Assembly (NCBI RefSeq): GCF_002920915.1
Contig: NZ_PQVF01000002.1
Coordinates: 62,375 to 126,374 of the forward strand
Length of the DNA stretch: 64,000 nucleotides
Source of the DNA: Solitalea longa
GTDB taxonomy: Bacteria > Bacteroidota > Bacteroidia > Sphingobacteriales > Sphingobacteriaceae
Direction: 5' to 3'
Numbering within the stretch: the stretch's first letter is position 1; each line of letters opens with the position of its first letter. Shown here one piece after another: positions 36,917-46,003 of the stretch. The notes below the pieces were generated by a model, which made no database searches, was not told the DNA's origin, and was given only the letters and a program-made list of their open reading frames with translations. Position numbers and translations under genes: made by a program.

Positions 36917-36952
36917 AAAAGCCGCAAAACAATATATTTTGCGGCTTTTCTA
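36917..36952 (+). terminator. terminator after creD
   Basis: Perfect 13-bp stem (36917-36929 with 36937-36949), 7-nt loop, ending in four T. Confidence 0.9.
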
Positions 36953-37014
36953 TCTCTAAACTTACTATTATGAAAATATGTTTTTTTAAAATCCTTAAAC
37001 AAAACGCGAGTTGG

Positions 37015-38469
37015 TTAAACAGCATTTTTATCTTTTTCTTCTTCAGGTATCGGAGCTCTGTCGTAAACAATCAGTCCCATTTCAACTCCTTTTTGAACAA
37101 TAAAACCTAGCGCTTCTTCCCTGTCGTTTTTAATTTCGCCTTCTAAAATGGCTTCACGTACTAAATTCTTCAAAACTCCAACTTCCTTACCTGCAGGCAA
37201 CTGAAACATGGTCATAATATCAGTTCCGGTTACCGGAGGTTGCCAGTTGCGGATCTTATCACGTTCTTCAACATCCTTCAGCTTTTGCTGAACGAGTTCG
37301 AAATTACGTTTGTATTTTTTGATCTTGAACTCATTTTTAGTGGTTACATCTGCGTGGCAAAGTTTCATTAAGGCGTCAATGTCTTCACCTGCATCAAACA
37401 ACAACCTTCTAACGGCCGAATCAGTAACGACTTCCTGGGCCAAAACAATTGGCCGTAAATGCAGCAACACCAACTTTTCCACCAGTTTCATCTTTTCATT
37501 CAACGGAAGTTTTAACTGACGGAAAATCTTAGGTACCATACGAGCACCTTTATCCTCATGCCCATGGAAAGTCCAGCCATGCACAGGATCGTATCGTTTG
37601 GTTGCAGGTTTGGCAATATCATGTAAAATAGCCGCCCAGCGTAGCCATAGATCATCAGTGCTTTTACAGATGTTATCCAGCACCTCGAGCGTGTGGTAAA
37701 AATTGTCTTTATGCGATCGGCCATTGATGGTTTCAACCCCATGCAGAGCCACCATTTGTGGGAATATCAGCTCCAGCAAACCTGTATCGAACAAAAGATT
37801 AAAACCAATTGACGGTTTTTTAGAAAGGATAATTTTGTTCAGTTCGTCTGTTATACGCTCTGCAGAAACAATTTTAATGCGGTCTTTATTCTTGGTGATA
37901 GCCTTCAGTGATTTTTCTTCAATCTCAAAATGCAACTGGCTAGCAAAACGAATGGCCCTCATCATTCGCAAGGGATCGTCAGAATAGGTAATATCCGGAT
38001 CTAATGGCGTACGGATCGTTTTATATTCCAGATCAATAACACCATTGAATGGATCAACGAGTTCGCCAAAAGTGCTTCCATCATTTAAACGGATGGCCAT
38101 TGCATTGATGGTAAAGTCTCTGCGATTTTGATCATCCTGCAGTGTACCTTCTTCCACAATTGGTTTGCGGGAATGTGAGCGGTACGATTCTTTACGGGCA
38201 CCTACAAACTCCACCTCCAGGTCCTCAAGCTTTAACATAGCCGTTCCGAAATTCTTAAAAACAGCCAAACGCTTTTCCAAACCTACTTTTTTTGCTACTG
38301 CAGTGGCAAATTCAACACCATTGCCCAGCACCAAAATATCAACATCCTTTGATGGTCTTTTTAAAAAAATATCGCGCACAAAACCACCAATCACAAATGC
38401 CTCAATATTTAACCGTTGCGCTTCCTCTGATATCGTTTTAAAAATCGGATGATTGAGATGTTTTCTCAT
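37015..38469 (-). CDS. cca: CCA tRNA nucleotidyltransferase with HD domain
   Basis: Adds or repairs the CCA end of tRNAs. The nucleotidyltransferase head holds GGFVRDIFLKRPSKDVDI, with the catalytic DxD, near residue 30. The RRDFTINAMAI motif (residues about 120-130) and the neck with the (D)DPLRMMRAIRFASQL segment follow. The C-terminal half contains an HD phosphohydrolase domain (AAILHDIAKPATKRYDP, with TFHGHEDKGA). Length 484 is normal for the HD-containing class II enzyme. It is followed on the same strand by a short unstructured gap to the upstream Sua5/YrdC gene. Confidence 0.95.
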   Translation of the reverse strand: MRKHLNHPIFKTISEEAQRLNIEAFVIGGFVRDIFLKRPSKDVDILVLGNGVEFATAVAKKVGLEKRLAVFKNFGTAMLKLEDLEVEFVGARKESYRSHSRKPIVEEGTLQDDQNRRDFTINAMAIRLNDGSTFGELVDPFNGVIDLEYKTIRTPLDPDITYSDDPLRMMRAIRFASQLHFEIEEKSLKAITKNKDRIKIVSAERITDELNKIILSKKPSIGFNLLFDTGLLELIFPQMVALHGVETINGRSHKDNFYHTLEVLDNICKSTDDLWLRWAAILHDIAKPATKRYDPVHGWTFHGHEDKGARMVPKIFRQLKLPLNEKMKLVEKLVLLHLRPIVLAQEVVTDSAVRRLLFDAGEDIDALMKLCHADVTTKNEFKIKKYKRNFELVQQKLKDVEERDKIRNWQPPVTGTDIMTMFQLPAGKEVGVLKNLVREAILEGEIKNDREEALGFIVQKGVEMGLIVYDRAPIPEEEKDKNAV

Positions 38470-38566
38470 TCTAATTAGGTTGTTAGCTTTTAGTTATGAG
38501 CAGTTAGCTGATCTAAAAGATCCATCTTCCCTGTACTTCTAACTCTGTACTTTTATCTTCTTTATA

Positions 38567-39124
38567 CTATTTTCTCAAGATCTTAATCAGGCCACCGTTA
38601 CCTAATTTAATGATCGACGATGGAGCGGCCGATTTTTTACTTCTTTCAAAATCAACAACATAATCAACCCCTTGTTTAATTTCTTCGGAAATTTCATCAA
38701 AACTCATTGCCGATGGATTTCCGCTTATATTGGCTGAAGTGGAGACTATAGGCTTTCTGAACTTACGGATCAGTTGCTCGCAAAAGGGATGTTTTACCAC
38801 TCTGATACCTACACTTCCGTCCGCGTTCAAAACATTTGGAGCCAGCCCTTTTCCACCGTCAAAAACAACGGTTAAAGGTTTTTCTGATAGTTCAATCAGT
38901 TCATAGGCCACATCAGGAACTTCCTTTACGTATCTGAATAAATCATTAAGATTCTCGAGTAAAACAATAAAGCTTTTCCCTTCACGCTTTTTAATTTGTA
39001 TGATCTTTTCTACAGCTTCAGGATTTGTGGCATCGCAACCCAAGCCCCAGATCGTATCAGTTGGGTACAAAAGGATACCTCCAGACTTCAGGACTTCTAA
39101 TGATTTCTCAATTTCTTTCTGCAT
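38567..39124 (-). CDS. L-threonylcarbamoyladenylate synthase (Sua5/YrdC/YciO family)
   Basis: Makes threonylcarbamoyl-AMP from threonine, bicarbonate and ATP for t6A37 of tRNA. The single-domain 185-residue length fits TsaC/YrdC. Visible motifs are LYPTDTIWGLGCDA near residue 20, the KKREGKSF segment, and STSANISGNPS near residue 135. A YciO-type paralogue without this activity cannot be fully excluded. It lies upstream of cca on the same strand; both act on tRNA. Confidence 0.9.
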   Translation of the reverse strand: MQKEIEKSLEVLKSGGILLYPTDTIWGLGCDATNPEAVEKIIQIKKREGKSFIVLLENLNDLFRYVKEVPDVAYELIELSEKPLTVVFDGGKGLAPNVLNADGSVGIRVVKHPFCEQLIRKFRKPIVSTSANISGNPSAMSFDEISEEIKQGVDYVVDFERSKKSAAPSSIIKLGNGGLIKILRK

Positions 39125-39198
39125 TATTGATTGTATTCAATAGTTTCAGGCAAAACTACCTTTTAATTTTGTTTGGATGAAACTGAGCGCTAATTAAA

Positions 39199-39831
39199 CT
39201 AGTCAACCAGGTTAAAAACCGTCATCGTCTTTATCTTTTTATAATTCCCTTCGGATGGGATAAAATAAGAAACCTCTGTAAAGTTGATCTTCACCTTTTT
39301 CCCTACGTATTTATTCGGATCGGGTAATAACTTTTCGGCGCCGCAGTTTTGCAACCAATAGAATGTTTCTTGCAGTCCTTGCTCGCTGGTGCAAATAAAT
39401 CTATAGAAATCCCCTTTTACCACTTTCGTGAGTTTTCCATTAAAATTGGAGCTTACACTTTCTGTTCCGGCTGAAGAGGAAGAAGACGTTTCATCTGTAG
39501 CGGCCATTTTCATCGCAAAATCAACAAAGGCCGGACAGGATTTCATCAGTTGTTTAGCCACGTCGTTGCCCAGCTGTGTTCCGGCTTCATTAGCGTTGGG
39601 CCCCATCAAATCATAATATTCCATAAGACTGCCCATATGCTCCAAACACACCTTCGTCATCGTTTTTTCAAAAAGGTTACTAGCAGAATCAGCTGAAAGT
39701 TTATCAATATTAACGCCCTTCAGTTCTAAACAAATTTTTTGAGTGATGGTATCGACCAATGCTTCTTTTTGGGCAAAAACATGGGAAACCGAAAAAAGCA
39801 GAATAGCGAGAATCAGTAAATTTTTCTTCAT
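39199..39831 (-). CDS. exported protein of unknown function
   Basis: A 210-residue protein with a signal peptide (residues 1-20, ending HVFAQ). I start at the ATG at 39831, which places the signal peptide at the N-terminus; the longer frame adds nine unlikely residues. The mature part is helical with several cysteines, followed by a serine linker (SSSSSAG, about residue 119) and a C-terminal strand-rich section (VGKKVKINFTEVSYFIP). Family not recognised. It stands between the dapD terminator and the Sua5/YrdC gene. Confidence 0.65.
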   Translation of the reverse strand: MKKNLLILAILLFSVSHVFAQKEALVDTITQKICLELKGVNIDKLSADSASNLFEKTMTKVCLEHMGSLMEYYDLMGPNANEAGTQLGNDVAKQLMKSCPAFVDFAMKMAATDETSSSSSAGTESVSSNFNGKLTKVVKGDFYRFICTSEQGLQETFYWLQNCGAEKLLPDPNKYVGKKVKINFTEVSYFIPSEGNYKKIKTMTVFNLVD

Positions 39832-39850
39832 AAAACAAGTATTAAAAAAA

Positions 39851-39881
39851 TAGTCCATAAAGTAATTGACTTTATGGACTA
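39851..39881 (-). terminator. terminator after dapD
   Basis: Perfect 12-bp stem (39851-39862 with 39870-39881), 7-nt loop. On the minus strand it is followed by seven T. Confidence 0.9.
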
Positions 39882-39908
39882 CATCTATAATTTACAATAA
39901 ATTCAGCA

Positions 39909-40730
39909 TTAAACGGCTACGTTATAATCACGTAATGCATTGTTCAATGATGTTTTTAGATCTGTACTTTCTTTACGTTTTCCAATGATCAATGCGCAAG
40001 GAACCTGATAACTGCCGGCAGCGAATTCTTTTGTATAACTACCAGGAATTACAACTGAACGAGATGGAACAAAACCTTTATATTCTTTAGGTTCTAAACC
40101 GGTAACATCAATTATTTTTGTTGATGCTGTTAATACCACGTTAGCCCCTAAAACGGCCTCTTTTTCAACGTGAACACCTTCTACTACGATAGCACGTGAA
40201 CCAAGGAAACAGCCATCTTCGATAATAACCGGAGAAGCCTGAACTGGTTCCAACACACCGCCGATACCAACACCACCACTTAAATGCACATCTTTACCAA
40301 TTTGCGCACATGAACCCACAGTAGCCCAGGTATCAACCATAGTACCCGAATCAACATAGGCACCGATATTTACATATGAAGGCATCATAATAACACCTTT
40401 CGCAAGGTAAGATCCGTAACGAGCCAAACCATGAGGTACAACGCGAACACCAGCCTCTTTGAAATTGGTTTTTAATTTTATTTTATCGTGGAATACGAAA
40501 GGACCGGCCTTGATTTCTTCCATTTCGCGGGTAGGGAAATACATAATAACTGCTTTTTTCACCCATTCGTTTACATGCCAGCCGCCCATTACTGGTTCGG
40601 CAACACGTAGCTTACCTTTATCAAGTAATTCTATAACTTCTTCGATAGCTAAAATAATGTCGCTGTAGTTAAGCAGGGAACGATCTTCCCAAGCTTTCTC
40701 AACTTTGTCTTTTAAAGCACTTAAAGGCAT
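39909..40730 (-). CDS. dapD: 2,3,4,5-tetrahydropyridine-2,6-dicarboxylate N-succinyltransferase
   Basis: Succinyl-CoA-dependent step of the DAP pathway to lysine and meso-diaminopimelate for peptidoglycan. The 273-residue length is standard. The C-terminal half is a left-handed beta helix of hexapeptide repeats (VNIGAYVDSGTMVDTWATV, then GVGIGGVLEP, then VIIEDGCFLGSRAIVVEGV). The substrate-binding segment around MPSYVNIGA is intact. The gene is alone with its own terminator; start codon ATG at 40730. Confidence 0.96.
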   Translation of the reverse strand: MPLSALKDKVEKAWEDRSLLNYSDIILAIEEVIELLDKGKLRVAEPVMGGWHVNEWVKKAVIMYFPTREMEEIKAGPFVFHDKIKLKTNFKEAGVRVVPHGLARYGSYLAKGVIMMPSYVNIGAYVDSGTMVDTWATVGSCAQIGKDVHLSGGVGIGGVLEPVQASPVIIEDGCFLGSRAIVVEGVHVEKEAVLGANVVLTASTKIIDVTGLEPKEYKGFVPSRSVVIPGSYTKEFAAGSYQVPCALIIGKRKESTDLKTSLNNALRDYNVAV

Positions 40731-40895
40731 TTGTAGAGGAATTTTAAAAATGAACTAATTCTTTTGAATACAATTAAGATTTAAGGTTAAATCTTTCGGC
40801 AAAGATGCGCAATTTTTAAATAAAAACTTTGAACCTGAAATTCATTTAACTGTCAATTCTATAACTTGTAAGCTTCATAATTATTAATTTGCAGC

Positions 40896-41285
40896 ATGAA
40901 TGAGAATGAAAAACTGAGGGTTGATAAATATTTATGGGCCATCCGGATTTTTAAAACCCGAAGCCTGGCAACAGAAGCATGCAAAGGTGGAAAAGTGAAA
41001 TTGGATGGAAACAATTTAAAGCCGGCCCATGTGGTTAAGGTTGACGATGTTTATCATATTCAAAAAGGCATTGAGAAAAAAATTGTAAAGGTAACCGGCT
41101 TACTTGAGAACCGTGTAGAGGCCAAAAAAGCAGTTTTATATTACGAAGATCTGAGTCCGGTGAACACCGAACCTCGGAATATGTCGATATTTACAGCTCC
41201 TGTTTTCACCCGCGAGCGCGGAACAGGAAGGCCTACTAAGCGCGAACGACGTGATCTGGATGATTTAAGAAATAGTGGAGACTGA
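40896..41285 (+). CDS. S4-domain RNA-binding protein (Hsp15-like)
   Basis: A 129-residue protein with an N-terminal S4 RNA-binding domain (LRVDKYLWAIRIFKTRSLAT, followed by GGKVKLDGNNLKPAHVVKVDD). The C-terminal tail is basic (TRERGTGRPTKRERRDLDDL). Hsp15 (HslR) in E. coli recycles 50S subunits that carry blocked nascent chains; the domain arrangement here matches. Transcribed divergently from dapD. Confidence 0.88.
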   Translation: MNENEKLRVDKYLWAIRIFKTRSLATEACKGGKVKLDGNNLKPAHVVKVDDVYHIQKGIEKKIVKVTGLLENRVEAKKAVLYYEDLSPVNTEPRNMSIFTAPVFTRERGTGRPTKRERRDLDDLRNSGD

Positions 41286-41286
41286 A

Positions 41287-41336
41287 AATCAGTCGGCAGT
41301 GGTCAGTCGACCTTGTACTTGCTGATTCTGCAATCA
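41287..41336. repeat. degenerate short repeats downstream of the S4 gene
   Basis: CAGTCGGCAGTGGTCAGTCG, followed by a hairpin TGCTGATT-N4-AATCAGCA (41319-41338). This microsatellite-like CAGT(C/T)GGCAGT pattern is common between genes in Bacteroidota, from memory. No coding potential. Confidence 0.4.
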
Positions 41337-41363
41337 GCAATCCAAAACCTAACTTTAATAAAA

Positions 41364-41397
41364 ACGGGTTGCAAACATTCTTTTGTTCGCAACCCGT
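41364..41397 (-). terminator. hairpin between the S4 gene and the OmpH-like gene
   Basis: ACGGGTTGC (41364-41372) pairs with GCAACCCGT (41389-41397). On the minus strand it is followed by T-rich sequence; it lies 22 nt past the OmpH-like stop codon and probably serves both convergent genes. Confidence 0.75.
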
Positions 41398-41419
41398 AAC
41401 TTGAAATAAGAAAAATAAA

Positions 41420-42028
41420 TTATTTCTTATCCGCTTTATATTCTTCGTTCAAACCCTTTAACACATCATTGGTAACATCCAGGCTTTCATCAGCATATAA
41501 TATATTGCTATTGCCTTTTGAGTAAGAAACCACCATTTTGTAGTTATGGTCTTTGGCATATTTCTTCAAGTAATCAGTGATTTTTCCATATAATTTTTCA
41601 GTTTCTTCCTGCTCTTCCTTAGCTGCTTGTCCGGCTAAGCTTTGCTGTAACTGACCTAAATCTTGTTGTTTCTTTTGTAGCTGTAAGCTTAACTGTTGCT
41701 GTTGCTCTTGGGTCATGCCCTGAGCAGCACGTTGAGCGTTTGCCACTTCTTGCTGAAATGAACGGCCCTTACCTTCAAACTGCTGTTGACGAAGTGTGTT
41801 CTTATCATCAAGCTTCTTTTTAACATCAACAAAATATGTGTAATGCTTTTGCAATGAATCAGAGTTCACATACACAATTACTTCTGATTTTGCCACATCA
41901 GTTTTTGCTGCGGTTGAATCAGCTTTTTTAGTCGTAGTGTTGCCGTTATCGTTAGAACATGCAGCCATAATACCTAAAAAGGTAATGCCACATATTGGTA
42001 AAAGAGCAATTGATTTTTTAAGGTTCAT
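41420..42028 (-). CDS. OmpH/Skp-like lipoprotein
   Basis: A 202-residue lipoprotein with signal peptide and lipobox IMAAC near residue 23. After a Thr/Lys linker (GNTTTKKADSTAAK) comes an OmpH/Skp domain: a starting strand (VIVYVNSDSLQ), a long Gln/Glu-rich helical hairpin (residues about 70-150), and ending strands (YKMVVSYSKGNSNILYAD). Skp-like proteins chaperone outer-membrane proteins in the periplasm; the lipid anchor is common in Bacteroidota versions. I start at the ATG at 42028. Confidence 0.85.
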   Translation of the reverse strand: MNLKKSIALLPICGITFLGIMAACSNDNGNTTTKKADSTAAKTDVAKSEVIVYVNSDSLQKHYTYFVDVKKKLDDKNTLRQQQFEGKGRSFQQEVANAQRAAQGMTQEQQQQLSLQLQKKQQDLGQLQQSLAGQAAKEEQEETEKLYGKITDYLKKYAKDHNYKMVVSYSKGNSNILYADESLDVTNDVLKGLNEEYKADKK

Positions 42029-42047
42029 ATTTAAAACGAGTTTGCGG

Positions 42048-42075
42048 CAAATATAAATATTCAAACCATTTTCAA
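42048..42075 (-). promoter_or_regulatory. promoter of the OmpH-like gene
   Basis: Minus-strand TTG (42075-42073), 17-nt spacer, TATATTTG (42055-42048), 19 nt before the ATG. Exact match to the Bacteroidota -33/-7 consensus. Confidence 0.7.
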
Positions 42076-42129
42076 AATTTTTTCTGAACCTACTTTTAAA
42101 AAAAAATCAGCGCCCATATTACAATAAAA

Positions 42130-42169
42130 AGAGTTGCGAAGATTGATCTGCATCAATGGTCGCAACTCT
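42130..42169 (-). terminator. hairpin after the Rieske gene
   Basis: AGAGTTGCGA (42130-42139) pairs with TCGCAACTCT (42160-42169), and an inner ATTGAT/ATCAAT stem adds more pairing. It lies 31 nt past the Rieske stop codon. Confidence 0.75.
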
Positions 42170-42200
42170 CTAACATTTACTTAACACTCTATAACTACAA

Positions 42201-42650
42201 TTATTCGGTAATGGTAATTACATTTCCATTAATGGCAATATTGTATTTTTTCAAAGCGCGGGTTGAACCGGCAGAGTTAACAGGTCCATTAATTACCGAA
42301 CCATCTAACTGATAACGGCTATGATGCAATGCACATTCGAAACGATTATTCGTTTCGTCGTACATTATTGAGCCTTGTTCATGTGGGCAAATAGCATCAA
42401 GTGCAACAAAGGAGCTCGCCACTATAGTAGCAGCAGTTCGTACAACAATTACCCCCTGCTTAACCTTAGAGCTACCTATGTTTGGAAAATCGGTGCTGGC
42501 ATCAAATGTAAAATTCACCGGATTGCCGTTGTTACCACCATTGTTACTTGGGCCAGCATCATCTCCTCCGCCACAAGCATGTAATACCCCCCCGGTACAA
42601 ACCAGTGCTGCACCAATACCTAACTTAGACAAGAATTCATTGCGTTTCAT
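42201..42650 (-). CDS. Rieske [2Fe-2S] lipoprotein
   Basis: A 149-residue exported protein. The N-terminal signal ends in a lipobox (LHAC, about residue 26) followed by a Gly/Asn linker. The Rieske cluster ligands are present as CPH (in ICPHEQGS) and CxxH (in CALHHSRY), giving the Cys2His2 set. Such small stand-alone Rieske lipoproteins are electron carriers of unknown partner; no cytochrome b gene is nearby. The TTG-initiated extension to 42668 is less likely. It precedes the OmpH-like gene on the same strand but is separated by a terminator hairpin. Confidence 0.88.
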   Translation of the reverse strand: MKRNEFLSKLGIGAALVCTGGVLHACGGGDDAGPSNNGGNNGNPVNFTFDASTDFPNIGSSKVKQGVIVVRTAATIVASSFVALDAICPHEQGSIMYDETNNRFECALHHSRYQLDGSVINGPVNSAGSTRALKKYNIAINGNVITITE

Positions 42651-42915
42651 ATTGTAATTGTTTATCAAAGTGGTTTACGTTAGTCTTATTGCAAAAGTTG
42701 CCTCACTGCGGAAAAGAAATTTAAAAAATTGCCTATTGAAAAGAATCTGTGATTCTTGTTTTAAAAATTCAGTTTCAGGTTGAATCATACCGGACATTTC
42801 TCCTTTTTAAAATGTTAATAAATAGCATTTATTACGGCTTTATAAATCGGCAATAAATTACTAATATCGAGGTCTTAATAGGCACTTTTCATTTCGGCAA
42901 GAGGCCTAAAAACAG

Positions 42916-42923
42916 TATCTTTG
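42916..42923 (+). promoter_or_regulatory. -7 promoter element of gyrB
   Basis: TATCTTTG, an exact match to TAnnTTTG, 23 nt before the gyrB ATG. No clear TTG is found at the expected -33 distance. Confidence 0.5.
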
Positions 42924-42946
42924 AACTTTTGTAACTATAGGATAAC

Positions 42947-44908
42947 ATGAGCGAAACAGCAGAAACAAAAGCTGCGAATTATTCAGCGGATAATATTCAG
43001 GTTCTTGAAGGATTAGAAGCCGTACGCAAACGCCCAGCCATGTACATTGGCGATGTTGGCGTAAAAGGCTTGCACCATTTGGTTTATGAAGTTGTTGACA
43101 ACTCAATTGACGAGGCTTTAGCCGGATATTGTAACGATATAAACGTTACCATTCAACAAAATAATTCTATCTCAGTAAAGGACAACGGCCGTGGTATTCC
43201 AACGGGTATGCATACTAAAGAGAAAAAATCAGCTTTAGAAGTTGTAATGACTGTATTGCACGCCGGGGGTAAATTTGATAAAGACACTTATAAAGTTTCC
43301 GGAGGTTTGCACGGTGTGGGGGTTTCCTGCGTGAACGCCTTATCTACCCATTTAAAAGCCGAAGTGCACCGTGACGGGAAAGTTTGGGTACAAGAATACG
43401 AGCGTGGTAAGCCACAATATGATGTTAAAACTGTTGGTGAAACCAGTGTTACCGGTACCATTGTAACCTTCACTCCTGACGCAGAGATTTTCACTCTTAC
43501 TACCACTTACAATTACGACACACTTGCTGCTCGTTTACGTGAGCTTGCTTTTTTAAATAAAGGTATTCGCTTAACCTTAACCGATGAGCGCGAAACAGAT
43601 GATGATGGCGCTTTTATCACTAATACATTTTATTCAGATGGTGGGTTAAGAGAGTTTGTTGCTTATTTGGACGGCACTCGTGAACCGTTGATCCCCGAGC
43701 CGATATACATTGACGGCACCAAAGCGGGAATTCCGGTTGAGCTTGCTCTGCAGTATAACAGTACTTACTCTGAAAACGTTCACTCGTACGTAAACAACAT
43801 TAATACCATTGAAGGTGGAACGCACGTAGCCGGTTTCCGTAGAGGCTTAACCCGTACGCTCAAAAGTTATGCTGATAAAAGTGGTTTACTGAAAAACCTT
43901 AAGGTAGAAATTACAGGTGATGACTTCCGCGAAGGATTAACCGCGGTAATTTCTGTTAAAGTTCAAGAGCCGCAGTTTGAGGGTCAGACTAAAACCAAAT
44001 TAGGAAACAACGAGGTTACCGGAGCGGTTGATCAGGCGGTTGGGGAAATTTTAAATATTTATTTAGAAGAACACCCTAAAGAAGCACGATTAATTGTACA
44101 AAAGGTTGTCCTTGCTGCTACAGCTCGTGCTGCAGCCCGTAAGGCCCGTGAAATGGTGCAACGTAAAACAGTTATGACCGGCTCGGGTTTACCTGGCAAA
44201 CTTTCGGATTGTTCAAATAATGACCCTGAAGCATGTGAGTTATATTTGGTAGAGGGTGACTCGGCAGGCGGTACAGCCAAACAAGGCCGAAACCGTAATT
44301 TCCAGGCCATTTTACCACTAAAAGGAAAGATCCTTAACGTGGAAAAAGCCATGGAACACAAGATCTACGAAAACGATGAGATCAAGAATATCTTTACCGC
44401 CATGGGCGTAAGTATTGGCACTCCAGAAGATGATAAAGCTCTTAACATAGTTAAACTACGTTACCATAAGATCATCATCATGACGGATGCCGACGTGGAC
44501 GGTTCTCACATTACAACACTGATCCTTACCTTCTTCTTCCGTTACATGAAAGAACTGATCGAGTTTGGATACATTTATATTGCTACGCCGCCATTATACA
44601 TGGTTAAAAAAGGTAAGGAATTTGAATACGCATGGACCGAAGACCAACGCTTAGCGGCTATTGAACGCTTAAAAGGTGGCGGTAAAGAAGACAGTGTACA
44701 TACACAACGATACAAAGGTTTGGGAGAGATGAACGCGGAGCAGTTATGGGAAACAACCATGAATCCTGATACACGTACGCTTCGTCAGGTAACCATTGAA
44801 AACGCTGCCGAATGTGATCACATCTTCTCGGTACTAATGGGCGATGAAGTAGCACCACGCCGCGAGTTCATTGAAAAACATGCGAAATACGCTAAAATTG
44901 ATGCTTAA
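42947..44908 (+). CDS. gyrB: DNA gyrase subunit B
   Basis: ATPase subunit of DNA gyrase; with GyrA it introduces negative supercoils. The GHKL ATPase starts with VLEGLEAVRKRPAMYIGD and carries NSIDEALAGY and the glycine-rich lid GGLHGVGVSCVNAL. The transducer domain is followed by the TOPRIM domain, EGDSAGGTAKQGR and TDADVDGSHI (Mg2+ ligands). The C-terminus has QRYKGLGEMN. At 653 residues it lacks the insert of proteobacterial GyrB, as usual in this phylum. ParE is a possible alternative, but the match to gyrase is closer in the ATPase and C-terminal parts. Confidence 0.93.
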   Translation: MSETAETKAANYSADNIQVLEGLEAVRKRPAMYIGDVGVKGLHHLVYEVVDNSIDEALAGYCNDINVTIQQNNSISVKDNGRGIPTGMHTKEKKSALEVVMTVLHAGGKFDKDTYKVSGGLHGVGVSCVNALSTHLKAEVHRDGKVWVQEYERGKPQYDVKTVGETSVTGTIVTFTPDAEIFTLTTTYNYDTLAARLRELAFLNKGIRLTLTDERETDDDGAFITNTFYSDGGLREFVAYLDGTREPLIPEPIYIDGTKAGIPVELALQYNSTYSENVHSYVNNINTIEGGTHVAGFRRGLTRTLKSYADKSGLLKNLKVEITGDDFREGLTAVISVKVQEPQFEGQTKTKLGNNEVTGAVDQAVGEILNIYLEEHPKEARLIVQKVVLAATARAAARKAREMVQRKTVMTGSGLPGKLSDCSNNDPEACELYLVEGDSAGGTAKQGRNRNFQAILPLKGKILNVEKAMEHKIYENDEIKNIFTAMGVSIGTPEDDKALNIVKLRYHKIIIMTDADVDGSHITTLILTFFFRYMKELIEFGYIYIATPPLYMVKKGKEFEYAWTEDQRLAAIERLKGGGKEDSVHTQRYKGLGEMNAEQLWETTMNPDTRTLRQVTIENAAECDHIFSVLMGDEVAPRREFIEKHAKYAKIDA

Positions 44909-44929
44909 CAGCATTATAAAATAATTCGA

Positions 44930-44962
44930 ATAAAGGCTCCTCTACCGGAGCCTTTATTTTTG
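44930..44962 (+). terminator. terminator after gyrB
   Basis: TAAAGGCTCC (44931-44940) with GGAGCCTTTA (44947-44956), then a T run. Confidence 0.88.
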
Positions 44963-45122
44963 AATATAAATTGTATACAAAGCAACCAAATAAAAAACCT
45001 GTCCGTACTAGCAGTACAGTTCTTCGGGTAAACCAGCTACTCTTAACAATTCATACACTCTATTTCTATTTCCTTTCGAAGAATTGACAATTAACCAATT
45101 TGTTAATCTAATTTCTTCAATT

Positions 45123-45983
45123 ATGAGAAAATCTGATTTAATGATGGTGAAAAGCATCGGATGTTTTTTACTGCTTGGATTTCTTAACACATCTTGTCAG
45201 GAGGACGGCCAGGTGGCGACCTTAAATGATTCGCCAAAATTGGCCAAAGAGTTTGAGGATTCTCCTATTTCGCCTCGCTTTGAAGTTCCGGCCCATATGG
45301 ATAGAAATGAAAACGGTGAGGCTTGTGTTCATTTATATAATAACCGAAAGCTGTATTTTGAAATATCTGTTAACAACCTTGACCCTACTGATCATCTTAC
45401 CGTTGCCCATATTCATGAAGGCGGAACCTTGGAAACGGGCCCTGTGTTGGTAGGGCTTGTGGATAACAATGTGTTAAAATTCGACTCAAATAATAGTATA
45501 AAAGACACGATAGATGTTACGGAAGAACAGTACCAACGGATATTGGCCGGAAATGATTTGTACATAAACATCCACTCTATGCAAAAACCCGGAGGATTAT
45601 TACGTAATCAATTGGACCACCCGCTTAAGTTTGGTGCCGATATTAACCTGTTACCAGGCAACCAGGTTCCTGCAGTTAACAGTACCGCTAACGGAATGGC
45701 TCAAATCAGGATTTCGGAAGATAAAATGTTGTTTTCGAAGGTTACTGTTGCCGATTTAGAAGCTGGAGACAACCTGGTGATTGCCCATATACACAAAGGA
45801 ACAGCCACTGAAAATGGACCGGTAATTATTAACGTGGCAGATAATGTCGGTCAAATAGGATCAATCCAATCAAGAACGATCAATGACACTCAGTTTGCTG
45901 ATCTTTTTGGTAATCCGCTTTACGTTAATGTGCATTCAACAAATTTCCCGGGAGGAATTATCAGGGGACAACTGAAAGACTAA
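45123..45983 (+). CDS. lipoprotein with two CHRD domains
   Basis: A 286-residue lipoprotein; signal peptide with lipobox NTSC. The mature part contains two similar CHRD modules. Each has the pattern (L/I)AHIHxG followed by GP and a C-terminal NxH(S)xxxPGGxxRxQL: AHIHEGGTLETGPVLVGL and IAHIHKGTATENGPVIINV in the middle, NIHSMQKPGGLLRNQL and NVHSTNFPGGIIRGQL at the ends. CHRD domains occur in animal chordin and many bacterial surface proteins; molecular role unknown. I start at the ATG at 45123 rather than the upstream TTG frame. Confidence 0.88.
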   Translation: MRKSDLMMVKSIGCFLLLGFLNTSCQEDGQVATLNDSPKLAKEFEDSPISPRFEVPAHMDRNENGEACVHLYNNRKLYFEISVNNLDPTDHLTVAHIHEGGTLETGPVLVGLVDNNVLKFDSNNSIKDTIDVTEEQYQRILAGNDLYINIHSMQKPGGLLRNQLDHPLKFGADINLLPGNQVPAVNSTANGMAQIRISEDKMLFSKVTVADLEAGDNLVIAHIHKGTATENGPVIINVADNVGQIGSIQSRTINDTQFADLFGNPLYVNVHSTNFPGGIIRGQLKD

Positions 45984-46003
45984 TTTTGCGCTCTCTCTAA
46001 GTG

